Of a stretch of DNA of 39,081 bases, positions 14,440-23,259 are shown one piece after another. Under the pieces are notes generated by a model, which was not told where the DNA came from, did not search any database, and worked only from the letters and a program-made list of their open reading frames with translations. Each line of letters starts with the position of its first letter. The first letter of the stretch is position 1. This DNA comes from Treponema_I sp045616125 (GTDB lineage: Bacteria > Spirochaetota > Spirochaetia > Treponematales > Treponemataceae): positions 1 through 39,081 of the forward strand of contig JAZLGC010000069.1 of assembly GCA_045616125.1 (NCBI GenBank). Reading direction: 5' to 3'. A program made the translations under genes and the position numbers.

Positions 14440-15471
14440 TTAGTTATGTATATTTGCGGGGATTTTGATGGTGGAGCGGGTTATGTAGTTTTCAAGCTGT
14501 TCGGTGCGGTTTGAAAGCAGATACTGAAACAGTCTTTGTATGCACATGTATCCCTGCATGTACGGTTCCTGACAGATGGTAAAATCAAGAATGCGCTGTT
14601 CCACCAGTTCCCGTATGCTTGCCATATCATCAAATGCACACAGATGAATTTGATTCTGTCGGTCAAGATCGGTAACAGCTTTACAGATACCGTCAACGCC
14701 GGCAGATGCAATGTAAATGGCATTTATCTCCGGATTATCATCCAGGGTTTTTCGTGTCAGAAAATAGCCGTATTTTGCGTTATCTTCTGATTCTATCGTT
14801 TCTACAATAGTGTAGGGGGTTTGCAACCGGTCCAGTTCCGAGCAGAATCCTTCTACGCGCATCTGGTGTCCGTGATGTTTTTTGGTGGCAATAACTACCA
14901 GAATGTTCAGATGTTTTTCGGCTGTAAGTGAGAGCATTCCGCCGGCAGTGCGTCCTGCTGCTACGTAATCGCAGCCACAGTAACAAAGGCGCTTTGAATC
15001 GGTAAGATCAATGTTTACTGTTACAACCGGTATGCCTTTGTCCATTACTTCATTTACTTTACTGACAATTTCCGGCAGGTCTACTACTGCCAGCGCAAGA
15101 GCCGTGCAGCCGTGTTCAATCAGCGTATCAATGGCTTTTATCTGGGTTTTCAGGTTGTATCCTTTAATGCTGATAATTTCAACGGAAATGTTGTAGTCAG
15201 AAAGTTCAGCTTCGGCTGCCTTAATGCCGGCAATTATATCGTTAAAGAAGTTGTTGCCGTCACTGGGCAGTACACAGCCGATTTTGATGTTTTGCTTGCA
15301 GATTGCAAGAATGCGGCCGGCTTTACTGGGCTCAAAGCCCATATCCTCCGCAAGTTTCCGGATACGGGCGGCAACTTCAGGATTAACACCGCTCCGGTTG
15401 TTCAATGCACGGTCTACTGTACCGCGTGAAACACCAGCTGCTGTGGCTATGTCCTTTATTGTTACCGCCAT
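14440..15471 (-). CDS. LacI-family transcriptional regulator of the sugar operon
   Basis: The N-terminal HTH (TIKDIATAAGVSRGTVDRAL) and hinge helix (ARIRKLAEDMGFEPSKAGR) are classical LacI. The rest (from KIGCVLPSDGNNFFNDI) is a periplasmic-binding-protein-like effector domain ending near residue 340. AAGGA lies about 12 nt before the ATG. It sits 54 bp after the permease gene in the same direction. It most likely senses the transported sugar and represses the chvE promoter and possibly GH43. The hairpin operator at 19548-19581 is a candidate target. Confidence 0.93.
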   Translation of the reverse strand: MAVTIKDIATAAGVSRGTVDRALNNRSGVNPEVAARIRKLAEDMGFEPSKAGRILAICKQNIKIGCVLPSDGNNFFNDIIAGIKAAEAELSDYNISVEIISIKGYNLKTQIKAIDTLIEHGCTALALAVVDLPEIVSKVNEVMDKGIPVVTVNIDLTDSKRLCYCGCDYVAAGRTAGGMLSLTAEKHLNILVVIATKKHHGHQMRVEGFCSELDRLQTPYTIVETIESEDNAKYGYFLTRKTLDDNPEINAIYIASAGVDGICKAVTDLDRQNQIHLCAFDDMASIRELVEQRILDFTICQEPYMQGYMCIQRLFQYLLSNRTEQLENYITRSTIKIPANIHN

Positions 15472-15525
15472 ATAATAAATATCCTTATCAGTTATGTTGA
15501 ATAACTGTTTGTATGTTTGTTATTC

Positions 15526-16764
15526 TCAGCGTGCCTTACCACGTTTCTTTGAAGTTACATCAAAAATTACAGCAAGCAGCAGTACCAAACCTTTTACCGC
15601 ACGCTGCCAGTTCATGTCAACACCAAGAATTGACATACCGTTGTTCAGGATACCCATGAAGATAGCACCAATAATGGCACCACCAACGGTACCGGTTCCA
15701 CCGTAAGCTGAAGCACCACCGATGAAACATGATGCAATGGCATCCATTTCGTAGTTCTGACCGGCAGTAGGAGCTGCTGAGTTCAGGCGTGCTGCAACAA
15801 CCAGGGCTGCAATACCTGAAAGGAAGCCCATGTTGGTGTAAGCAAAGAACATTACGTTGTTGGTATTAACACCAGACAGACGAGCTGCTTTTTCGTTACC
15901 ACCAATGGCGTACAGATAGCGTCCGGGAATGGTGTTCTGGGTAAAGTAACCGTAGCAGAGTACGATAACAGCTACAATTACCAGTACAATCGGAATACCT
16001 TTGTCTTTTCCCAGCAGGATACCCAGGGCCATGATGATGGCACACAGAATAATCTGTTTTGCAATGAACGAACCGAAAGAAGGAACTGCATAGCCCTTGC
16101 GTTTTTTGCTTGCACGGCCAATAAATGCCATAGCCAGTACCAGCGCACAGATGGCAATGGCAATAATCAGGGTTACGATAAAGGTAACGCGGGCATTGGC
16201 ATCGATAATGGCATAGTATTCATTCAGCGGCATTTCATCGGTAGGCTGTTTCAGGAACAGGTTAGGCAGGTAGCTTGAGAAGATGTTCATGTACTGTTTT
16301 GGGAATGGAGAAATGGTCATACCATTCAGAATCAGCAGTGAAACACCACGCCACAAAAGCATACCGGAAAGGGTACAGATGAATGGTGGAATGTGTACGT
16401 ATGCAATCCAGAAACCATGCCATGCACCAACCATGGTACCAATCAGGAGACACAGCAGAATGGTTGGCCATACGGGCCAGCCCATGTTGATGATGAGGGT
16501 ACCGGCAACGGCACCAACCAGACATACAATAGAACCTACAGAAAGGTCGATGTTACCACCGGTAAGAATACACAGCAGCATACCGGTTGCCAGAATAACT
16601 ACATAAGCATTCTGGTTGATGATGTTGGTAATGTTTGATGGTGCAAACAGGGAACCTTTTCCTGCAGCGCTGATCATTACCTGAAAAAGAATGGTTACTG
16701 CCAGCAGGATGAGAATCATCGTGTTGTTCTTGGCAGTTTTCTTTATAGACTGTAAAGCGTTCAT
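15526..16764 (-). CDS. gguB: Sugar ABC transporter permease, GguB/XylH type, 412 aa
   Basis: A hydrophobic protein with 8-10 predicted membrane segments. TGGNIDLSVGS and GGASAYGGTGTVGGAIIGA are the two signature regions of the BPD_transp_2 permeases (RbsC, XylH, GguB). A loop with many basic residues (GRASKKRKGYA) lies mid-protein. The gene starts 24 bp after gguA behind a weak GAGG site. It should form the membrane channel for the sugar delivered by the ChvE-like protein. Confidence 0.92.
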   Translation of the reverse strand: MNALQSIKKTAKNNTMILILLAVTILFQVMISAAGKGSLFAPSNITNIINQNAYVVILATGMLLCILTGGNIDLSVGSIVCLVGAVAGTLIINMGWPVWPTILLCLLIGTMVGAWHGFWIAYVHIPPFICTLSGMLLWRGVSLLILNGMTISPFPKQYMNIFSSYLPNLFLKQPTDEMPLNEYYAIIDANARVTFIVTLIIAIAICALVLAMAFIGRASKKRKGYAVPSFGSFIAKQIILCAIIMALGILLGKDKGIPIVLVIVAVIVLCYGYFTQNTIPGRYLYAIGGNEKAARLSGVNTNNVMFFAYTNMGFLSGIAALVVAARLNSAAPTAGQNYEMDAIASCFIGGASAYGGTGTVGGAIIGAIFMGILNNGMSILGVDMNWQRAVKGLVLLLAVIFDVTSKKRGKAR

Positions 16765-16788
16765 TTTCTGTTACCTCGTTTTTATTTC

Positions 16789-18318
16789 TTATCTTGCAGA
16801 ATCGATGATGCAGGTCATGATCTTTTCCTGACTGGCATCTTTTGCGTTCATTTCTGCAATCATCCGGCCTTCATTCATAACGTAAATGCGGTCACTCATA
16901 CCCAGAACTTCAGGCATTTCAGAAGAAATCAGAATTACTGACTTTCCTTCTGCTACCATGCGGTTGATGATCAGGTAGATTTCGTATTTTGCACCAACGT
17001 CAATACCACGGGTCGGTTCATCAAGAATCAGGATATCCGGGTCAGCAAACAGCCATTTACCCAGCAGAACTTTCTGCATGTTACCGCCGGAAAGGGTTCC
17101 AACGTCATCCATTACCGAAGCACATTTGGTGTGCATTTCTTTGGCTGTTTCTTCAGAAACCTGGCGTTCCTTATCAAAGTTGATGATGTAGTTGTGAGAA
17201 ATCTTTTCCGGTTTTGCCGCAGTGGTATTTTTGGTGATTGATTCCGTAAGAATCAGGCCGTTACCTTTGCGGTCTTCAGTTACGTAGGCAATACCGGCTT
17301 TAATGGCAGATTTTACCGTGGGCAGTTCGGTTTTCTGTCCGTTCAGATAAATCTCACCGGAAATATTGGTTCCGTATGAACGGCCGAAAAGACTCATGGC
17401 AAGTTCGGTTCGTCCTGCACCCATCAGTCCTGAAATACCCAGAACTTCACCTTTACGCAGGTTAAAGCTGACATTGTCACAAACTTTAATGCCGTCAAAT
17501 ACCGGATGATCTACATTCCAGTTCTTAACCTCAAGGCAGACATCTCCAACCTTGCTGTCACGTTTTGGGAACCGGTCGGTAATGTCACGGCCTACCATGG
17601 CAGAGATAATGATGTCTTCAGAGAAGGTACCGTCTTTTTTGTCCAGAGTCTTAATCACCGCACCGTCACGAATAACCGTAATCTTGTCGGCAACGTAAGA
17701 AATTTCGTTTAATTTATGTGAAATGATGATGGATGTCATGCCCTGTTTCTTGAACTCGAGCATAAGGTCCAGCAGATGTTTGGATTCAGTCTCGTTAAGG
17801 GAAGCCGTTGGTTCATCAAGAATCAAAAGGCGTACCTTTTTACCCAGCGCTTTGGCAATCTCTACCAGCTGCTGTTTACCTACACCAATATCTTTAATAA
17901 GGGTATGGGATGATTCTTTCAAACCAACCTGAGCAAGCAGTTTATCTGCCTGATCATAGGTTTCTGCCCAGTTAATGCGTGAAGTAGTTCCACGTTCATT
18001 ACCCAGGAACATATTTTCTGCAATACTCAGCAGCGGAACCAGAGCCAGTTCCTGGTGAATGATTACAATGCCCCGTTCTTCACTATCTTTGATTTTCTGA
18101 AATTTACACAGTTCACCATCGTAGACAATGTCGCCTTCATAGGTACCATACCCGTAAATGCCTGAAAGAACATTCATCAGGGTAGATTTTCCGGCGCCGT
18201 TCTCACCGCAGAGTGCGTGGATTTCACCTTCTTCAACGGTAAGGCTGACGTCATCCAGAGCGCGTACGCCCGGGAAAACTTTGGTTATGTGTTTCATTTC
18301 CAATAATGCTTTTGCCAC
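16789..18318 (-). CDS. gguA: Sugar ABC transporter ATPase with two nucleotide-binding domains, GguA/XylG type
   Basis: Tandem ABC domains of 509 aa. The first has GENGAGKSTLMN and IGVGKQQLVEIAKAL with LLILDEPTASL. The second has a degenerate P-loop (ISGLMGAGRTELAMS) and LSGGNMQKVLLGKWL with ILILDEPTRGIDVG. This asymmetry is normal for RbsA/XylG/GguA. It starts with GTG (18318) behind CAGGAG. It energises the GguB-like permease. Confidence 0.95.
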   Translation of the reverse strand: MAKALLEMKHITKVFPGVRALDDVSLTVEEGEIHALCGENGAGKSTLMNVLSGIYGYGTYEGDIVYDGELCKFQKIKDSEERGIVIIHQELALVPLLSIAENMFLGNERGTTSRINWAETYDQADKLLAQVGLKESSHTLIKDIGVGKQQLVEIAKALGKKVRLLILDEPTASLNETESKHLLDLMLEFKKQGMTSIIISHKLNEISYVADKITVIRDGAVIKTLDKKDGTFSEDIIISAMVGRDITDRFPKRDSKVGDVCLEVKNWNVDHPVFDGIKVCDNVSFNLRKGEVLGISGLMGAGRTELAMSLFGRSYGTNISGEIYLNGQKTELPTVKSAIKAGIAYVTEDRKGNGLILTESITKNTTAAKPEKISHNYIINFDKERQVSEETAKEMHTKCASVMDDVGTLSGGNMQKVLLGKWLFADPDILILDEPTRGIDVGAKYEIYLIINRMVAEGKSVILISSEMPEVLGMSDRIYVMNEGRMIAEMNAKDASQEKIMTCIIDSAR

Positions 18319-18365
18319 TGGAAACTCCTGTCTGTAATAAAAATCGCGTTTTAAAAATTTTAACT

Positions 18366-18399
18366 AAAAAAAAGGCAGGACCGGAATAGTCCCGCCTTT
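18366..18399 (-). terminator. Attenuator hairpin between chvE and gguA
   Basis: An 11-bp stem with one G-U pair is followed on the minus strand by a T-run (18370-18366). Such partial terminators behind binding-protein genes commonly raise their level over the membrane components. Confidence 0.7.
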
Positions 18400-18422
18400 A
18401 TTTACCAATCAGCTGGTTTTAA

Positions 18423-19499
18423 TCAGAGCTGATCTGCAGTGTAGTAGCCAGAGTCAATCAGCAGTTCTTTGTAGTTGTTGATGTCTCCGAATACTGGTTC
18501 ACACAGGTATGAAGGAACGATACCAACACCGTTGTCGTAAGTTCTGGTGTCGTTGATTTCAGGAGCAGAACCGGTAAGAATAGCGTCTACCATTCCTACT
18601 ACTTTTTCAGCCAGAGTACGGGTGTCTTTGAATACAGACATAGCCTGAGTTCCAGCAAGCATGTTCTTAACAGATACGATATCGCAGTCCTGACCAGTGA
18701 TGATAGGGAAGTTAGCTTTGTTGTAACCAGCATTTACCAGAGCATTGGTGATACCGTTTGCACAAGAGTCGTTTGATGAGTATACAGCATCCAGTCTGGT
18801 TCCGTTAGGACCATAACCATTAGAGGTAATGAGGTTTTCCATGCGTTTCTGAGCTTCTTCAGTTGACCAGTTCAGGGTAGCACACTGAGCTTTTGCAGTC
18901 TGTCCTGAGCGGCAAACCAGAACTCCTGATTCCAGGTAAGGAGTAAGAACGTCCATAGCACCACCGAAGAAGAAGTTGATGTTGTTGTCATCTGGTGAAC
19001 CGGTGAAGAATTCGATGTAAGCAGGATCAGCTGCAGTGCGGGTCTTCAGGTTCAGGTGTTCAACAAGGTAGTCACCCTGAATGGTACCAACTTTGTAGTT
19101 ATCAAATGTAGCATAGTAGGTAACAGCATTGCTGTTCATAATCAGACGGTCATAAGCAATTACAGAAATGCGGTTTGCTTTTGCATTGTCCAGAGCATTT
19201 TTCAGAGCTGAACCATCGATAGCAGCAATAACGAGAACTTTACATCCACCAGTGATCATGTTTTCGATCTGTGAAACCTGAGTAGCAATGTCATTGTTTG
19301 CATACTGAAGGTCTACTGCATAACCAGCTTTTTCCAGCTGAGCCTGCATGTTGGCACCATCCTGGTTCCAGCGCTGAAGGTCTTTAGTTGGCATTGAAAC
19401 ACCAACTTTTACTTTGCTGGCAGCTTCTTTGCTACCACCGGCGAATACGCTTGTAAGTGCAAGACAAAGCACTAAAGCAACAGCAACAATTTTTTTCAT
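18423..19499 (-). CDS. chvE: ChvE-type sugar-binding protein, 358 aa
   Basis: The signal peptide (MKKIVAVALVLCLALTSVFA) ends before GGSKEAA, a junction common in Treponema binding proteins. The Cys is inside the hydrophobic stretch rather than at a lipobox end. The mature part is ChvE-like: KVGVSMPTKDLQRWNQDG, DLQYANNDIATQVSQIENM, VIAAIDGSAL and VIAYDRLI. ChvE proteins bind pentoses and hexoses such as arabinose, galactose, glucose and xylose. It is first in the operon, preceded by AGGAG, with a promoter at 19589-19618. Confidence 0.94.
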   Translation of the reverse strand: MKKIVAVALVLCLALTSVFAGGSKEAASKVKVGVSMPTKDLQRWNQDGANMQAQLEKAGYAVDLQYANNDIATQVSQIENMITGGCKVLVIAAIDGSALKNALDNAKANRISVIAYDRLIMNSNAVTYYATFDNYKVGTIQGDYLVEHLNLKTRTAADPAYIEFFTGSPDDNNINFFFGGAMDVLTPYLESGVLVCRSGQTAKAQCATLNWSTEEAQKRMENLITSNGYGPNGTRLDAVYSSNDSCANGITNALVNAGYNKANFPIITGQDCDIVSVKNMLAGTQAMSVFKDTRTLAEKVVGMVDAILTGSAPEINDTRTYDNGVGIVPSYLCEPVFGDINNYKELLIDSGYYTADQL

Positions 19500-19547
19500 T
19501 TGAAACTCCTATTTTTTTCTCTCCATCTGGAGAGGATTTGTTGCATT

Positions 19548-19581
19548 GTGCACGAACACGTTTGGGGCGTGCCCGTGCACG
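19548..19581 (-). promoter_or_regulatory. Hairpin/operator in the chvE leader
   Basis: GTGCACG (19548-19554) and CGTGCAC (19574-19580) form an inverted repeat with further CACG/CGTG pairing inside. It lies directly after the predicted transcription start, a common place for a LacI-type operator. Alternatively it may fold as a 5' UTR hairpin. Confidence 0.4.
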
Positions 19582-19588
19582 TAATTAA

Positions 19589-19618
19589 AGTGTAAGTCCT
19601 GATAGTAAAATCTGTCAA
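19589..19618 (-). promoter_or_regulatory. Promoter of the chvE-gguAB operon
   Basis: On the minus strand TTGACA (19618-19613), an 18-bp spacer and TACACT (19594-19589). The start is expected near 19582, giving an 80-nt leader. Confidence 0.65.
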
Positions 19619-19690
19619 AGGGGAAAATCCCACTTTCTTATGGAAAATTTTAACCTAAAAAAAATCCAGTTCATCGTCAGTTCACAAAAG

Positions 19691-19967
19691 GCTATGTCCG
19701 TAAAAAGTGTTACTTATAGTCACCCTGAACTAGTTTCAGGGTCTCATCATAAGTCCACAAATCTACCGGATTTCCAGTACATCCAAAAACGCTCGATATC
19801 AGCGCTATTGATGAATCCCGGCGTAGAAACTATGTATAGTTCATGCTGCCGCATGAACGCCGGGCTTCAACAATTTTTGCCTGTACTGTCCCTCCTCTCG
19901 ATTTGTGGTATTTCTGTCCAATTCTCGTTGCTGTGTAGCATTCCGCTACACTTTTTACGGACATAGC
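19691..19967. mobile_element. MITE-like element, 277 bp, perfect 20-bp terminal inverted repeats
   Basis: The ends (19691-19710 and 19948-19967) are perfect reverse complements starting GCTATGTCCG. TCACAAAA flanks both sides (19682-19689 and 19969-19976), one base away from each end, as expected of a target-site duplication. The interior has no gene. It contains a CCCTGAA-n-TTCAGGG hairpin of the kind seen in dispersed bacterial intergenic repeats. It is probably a non-autonomous element moved by a transposase elsewhere. It sits between the chvE promoter and the truncated gene at 20062. Confidence 0.7.
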
Positions 19968-19988
19968 GTCACAAAAAGCGCCACATAT

Positions 19989-20032
19989 AAAAAAATGCCC
20001 GCATCTGAACAGTTTTCAGACACGGGCATTTT
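19989..20032 (-). terminator. Terminator after the truncated binding-protein gene
   Basis: AAAATGCCCG pairs with CGGGCATTTT around an inner partly paired loop. A- and T-tracts on both sides make it potentially bidirectional. Confidence 0.75.
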
Positions 20033-20061
20033 GCATAAAAACAGCTTAGGCTGCTTTGTTT

Positions 20062-20295
20062 TTAGAATTCTTTTTTAGATGGAGTGATGAACAGTACGTT
20101 TCTTTCGTTCAGTTTGGTAAAGTAGAGATTCTGTGATGATGTACTGCCAGCACACTGTAGAGTAGGAATGATAAAAGAAATTTCAGGGCGTTCTGATTTA
20201 CCAGAAGGACGTGATTCCTTTTTTCCACCGGCAAATGCACTCGTAAGTGCAACACAGAGTACAACTGCAACTGCAACCAATTTTTTCATTTTCAT
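20062..20295 (-). pseudogene. Truncated binding-protein-like gene (signal peptide plus short tail)
   Basis: The first 28 residues (MKMKKLVAVAVVLCVALTSA, then FAGGKKES) are nearly the same signal peptide as the ChvE-like protein 0.6 kb away. RPEISFIIPTLQ could be the start of the first beta strand of a binding protein. After that the sequence no longer resembles the family and ends at 77 aa, where about 350 would be expected. It keeps AAGGAG, an upstream palindrome and a terminator. I read it as a decayed paralogue, though a small secreted protein cannot be excluded. Confidence 0.6.
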
Positions 20296-20323
20296 CTCCT
20301 TGTAAAGCCTCAGCTTAATAAAG

Positions 20324-20362
20324 CTTAAGATTTATCTTAAGTAAATATTAATGCTTAATTAA
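20324..20362. promoter_or_regulatory. AT-rich palindromes upstream of the truncated gene
   Basis: CTTAAGAT-TT-ATCTTAAG (20324-20341) is a perfect 8-2-8 palindrome. CTTAATTAAG (20353-20362) is a second one. They look like a double operator or a leftover control region. Confidence 0.4.
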
Positions 20363-20435
20363 GATTATGTCTAGACCCAAAAGACTCTGTACTTGGCTTT
20401 CTTAAAACCCCTGGTGCGTGGCTTTGTCCTCCGGA

Positions 20436-21638
20436 TTATTTCCCGTTCTGCAGCCGCCAGTTAATACATCGTTCCAGATACTCAACATATTCCGGGTTCT
20501 TGCACATACCTTTGCCGGCAGTATCACTAAGTTTGGCAACATCCATGCCGTTGCAGAGGGTAGTTTTCATGACAATATTCAACGGGGGCACACAGGTGTC
20601 GTTGGCAATGTAAGTTCCAATACCAAATGCCACACGCACTCGGCCCTTAAAGTGGGAATACAGTGCAGAGGCCCGGTCAAAGTCAAGACTGTCGCTGAAC
20701 AGCAATGTTTTAGTATGTTCGTCAATGCCCAATTTCTGGTAGTGGGCAATGATTTTTTCTCCCCAGACAACAGGATCACCGCTGTCATGACGTACACCAC
20801 TGAACAGGGTAGCGTATGTCAGCTGGAAATCCCGCAGGAAGCATTCTGTTGTAATGGCATCGGTCAGGGCAGTACCGTTAAGAACACCGTATTCTTTTAC
20901 CCAGGCATCCAAAGCGTACCAGTTACTGTATGCCGGGTTGTGCTTGTGATTCCCCTGTCCTACACACATAATCCATTCGTGGGCCATAGTGCCAACCGGT
21001 TTGATGCCGCAGAGTTTTGCCAGGTATACGTTGCTTGTTCCCACAAAGATGCTGTCCGGGTAGGAATGAGCCATCAGTGTGCGTACGGCAGTTTCCTGAG
21101 CCTGAGCAGAAAGACGGCGACGAAGCCCGAACTCACTGAATGCCCCGATATTCAGTTCGCCGCTTTCAATGCGGGCAACTTTTTCATTCAGCCGTTCAAC
21201 AAAACTTTTGTACAGTTTGTCGTAATCATGAGCCATGCGGAAGTACACTTCGTTGACAATGGCAAGGGTTGGAATTTCATACATACTGGTAGAAAGCCAG
21301 GTTCCGCGGGTTTCAATGGCAAGTCCGCATTCAGCGTCGGTGGTGATTTCGAAATCTTCAAAGCGGGGATGCCACAATCTCAGAAAATCTACATAGGAAC
21401 CTTTAATCCAGGTAATGGAATTCAGATATGCCAGCTCGTCTTCCGTAAAATGCAGGTTGCAGTAAGCGCGGATTTGACTGGTAATTTCTTCTACCATTGC
21501 GGCGGTAAAGTGCACATCGGTATTTCGGCACTTGAATGACCAGGTTGTTTTGTAATCACTGAACTGGTGGTAAATAGCCTGACCCATACTGAATTTGTAC
21601 ATGTCTGTTTCGAGCAAACTGGTAATAATCTGGTGCAT
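20436..21638 (-). CDS. pncB: Nicotinate phosphoribosyltransferase, 400 aa
   Basis: This enzyme converts nicotinate and PRPP into nicotinate mononucleotide in NAD salvage. The N-terminus (LLETDMYKFSMGQAIYHQF) and the block SEFGLRRRLSAQAQE are PncB signatures. GTMAHEWIMC, the catalytic-histidine region, and VRHDSGDP also fit, with FGIGTYIAND near the end. The length matches the family. A GGAGGC site lies just before the ATG. It is monocistronic, with its own promoter. A long open frame on the opposite strand is only a shadow. Confidence 0.97.
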   Translation of the reverse strand: MHQIITSLLETDMYKFSMGQAIYHQFSDYKTTWSFKCRNTDVHFTAAMVEEITSQIRAYCNLHFTEDELAYLNSITWIKGSYVDFLRLWHPRFEDFEITTDAECGLAIETRGTWLSTSMYEIPTLAIVNEVYFRMAHDYDKLYKSFVERLNEKVARIESGELNIGAFSEFGLRRRLSAQAQETAVRTLMAHSYPDSIFVGTSNVYLAKLCGIKPVGTMAHEWIMCVGQGNHKHNPAYSNWYALDAWVKEYGVLNGTALTDAITTECFLRDFQLTYATLFSGVRHDSGDPVVWGEKIIAHYQKLGIDEHTKTLLFSDSLDFDRASALYSHFKGRVRVAFGIGTYIANDTCVPPLNIVMKTTLCNGMDVAKLSDTAGKGMCKNPEYVEYLERCINWRLQNGK

Positions 21639-21675
21639 GGTGGATGCCTCCTGGCATTGCGGACATTTTTCTTGA

Positions 21676-21704
21676 AGTATAGCGTGCGGCAGTCAGTTGT
21701 GCAA
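21676..21704 (-). promoter_or_regulatory. Promoter of pncB
   Basis: On the minus strand TTGCAC (21704-21699), a 17-bp spacer and TATACT (21681-21676). Confidence 0.7.
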
Positions 21705-21881
21705 AGCCATACAGTGTACTTTGGAATGTATGTGGGCGGGTGGCTTCGCCATCACCAGTTCCGCCACTCGCTATCCGCTCGGCCGCTTCACGGCTGCCGG
21801 CAAAGCCGTCATGGCTCCATTGGTTCCCGCGCCTGCTCTCCCACTGTGCCCCTCACCCCTGCAGAAAACTCATTATTCATG

Positions 21882-22330
21882 TTTCCTGCGCTTTTCTCCC
21901 CACCTTTTTAGCAAAACGTAGCCCAAGGTGGGGTCAAACTGCCTGGAATGCCAGTGTTTCCTGCGCTTTCGGCCCCACCTTTTGAGCAAAACGCAGGGTA
22001 AGGTGGGGGCAAGCTGCCTGGAATGCCAGTGTTCCTGCGCTTTCGGCCCCACCTTTTGAGCAAAACGCAGGGTAAGGTGGGGTCAAACTACCTGAAATGC
22101 CAGTGTTTCCTGCGCCTTTCTCCCCACCTTTTGAGCAAAACGCAGGGTAAGGTGGGGTCAAACTGACTGGAATGCCAGTGTTTCCTGCGTTTTTCTCCCC
22201 ACCTTTTGAGCAAAACGTAGCCCAAGGTGGGGTCAAACTGACTGGAATGCCAGTGTTTCCTGCGCTTTTCGCCCCACCTTTTGAGCAAAACGCAGGGTAA
22301 GGTGGGGTCAAACTACCTGAAATGCCAGTG
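21882..22330. repeat. Six tandem 75-bp units (minisatellite) with internal hairpins
   Basis: Units start at 21882, 21957, 22032 (74 bp), 22106, 22181 and 22256. Each carries CCCCACCTT and AAGGTGGGG as inverted arms about 18 nt apart, and an AATGCCAGTG end. Two unit types alternate in the loop (CGCAGGGTAAGG versus CGTAGCCCAAGG) and in CTGCCTGG/CTACCTGA/CTGACTGG. A unit of 25 codons leaves a repetitive open frame on the minus strand (22356-21934), probably by chance. There are no unique spacers, so this is not a CRISPR array. Confidence 0.9.
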
Positions 22331-22433
22331 TTCCAGGCAATTCCCGCCTTCTTCATTAAAAAATAGAAAAAAAATCATCAATTTTTTTGAAAAAATGGCG
22401 CAATTGTGCTGCTACACGTACATATATATAGAT

Positions 22434-23255
22434 ATGACAAACCTACTTAAAGCAATGCAGAAAAGATTATCAGACTTGGAACACCAATTGGCTGTCGTGC
22501 AATCCCGCCGTCAAATCCATCCTTTGCCGGGATACCTGCGTATAAAAAAACGAAAGGATTCAGCAGAATTCTATCATTGCGGTGTGGAAAAAGGTAAAAA
22601 GCCCCATTATCTGCGCCGCTCAGAAAAAGAAACCATTTTACGGCTAGCCCAACAAGGATATGACCGGCGGTTGATACGATCCCTAACCCGTCAGATCAGC
22701 GCACTGAAAAAATGCCTGAATACTTTGGCACAGGAAAATGAATACCGCATATACGAATCATCTCAAATCAGAAGAGACTTGGTACAACATAAAATCCTTA
22801 CAGACGATGAATATATCCGGCAATGGCTGGCTCTTCCACGACAATATCTTGATTATGAACCAGAACAAAAGAAGTTTCCTGCAAAAAACGGCGTTATGGT
22901 ACGGTCAAAATCTGAAAAAATCATTGCCGATATGCTGTGCGACTATAACATACCGTTTGTTTATGAATCCTGCAGGAAAATAGTACTGGGCAATAAGAAG
23001 CAAAGCGTGTATCCGGATTTTCTTCTGCTCGATGTAAACAGCAGGCGTGAAATAGTGTTTGAACATTTTGGCTGGATGGATAAACCTGACTATCTAAACA
23101 GGACCCTGCAGAAAATACAGGGATATGCCTGCAGCGGAAGTGTTCCCGGTATCAATTTTCTCAGTACTTTTGAATCTGAGTCTCAACCTCTTGATGTCAA
23201 AACGCTGCAATCTATGCTGGAAGTGTACAAAAGAAGTGGCGTACAGAAGTCATAA
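22434..23255 (+). CDS. Hypothetical protein with a PD-(D/E)XK-nuclease-like C-terminus, 273 aa
   Basis: The N-terminal half is helical and basic (LKAMQKRLSDLEHQLAVVQS, GYLRIKKRKDS, KKPHYLRRSEK). The C-terminal half has VRSKSEK with E160, then YPDFLL with D195 and FEHFGWMD with E210. This spacing recalls restriction-endonuclease-like folds in which the final Lys is replaced. I recognise the pattern from uncharacterised bacterial proteins but cannot name a function. I chose the ATG at 22434 because upstream in-frame starts would run into the tandem repeats. No SD is seen. The next gene, tcdA, follows after 16 bp. Confidence 0.65.
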   Translation: MTNLLKAMQKRLSDLEHQLAVVQSRRQIHPLPGYLRIKKRKDSAEFYHCGVEKGKKPHYLRRSEKETILRLAQQGYDRRLIRSLTRQISALKKCLNTLAQENEYRIYESSQIRRDLVQHKILTDDEYIRQWLALPRQYLDYEPEQKKFPAKNGVMVRSKSEKIIADMLCDYNIPFVYESCRKIVLGNKKQSVYPDFLLLDVNSRREIVFEHFGWMDKPDYLNRTLQKIQGYACSGSVPGINFLSTFESESQPLDVKTLQSMLEVYKRSGVQKS

Positions 23256-23259
23256 TCGA

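Noticed and set aside
20418..21539. 373-codon open frame on the plus strand opposite pncB
   Set aside because: It is a shadow of a clear, complete pncB gene.
21882..22330. CRISPR array or a real repetitive protein on the minus strand (22356-21934)
   Set aside because: The units are contiguous with no unique spacers. The open frame exists because the unit is 25 codons long, it has no ribosome site, and its frame breaks at the 74-bp unit.
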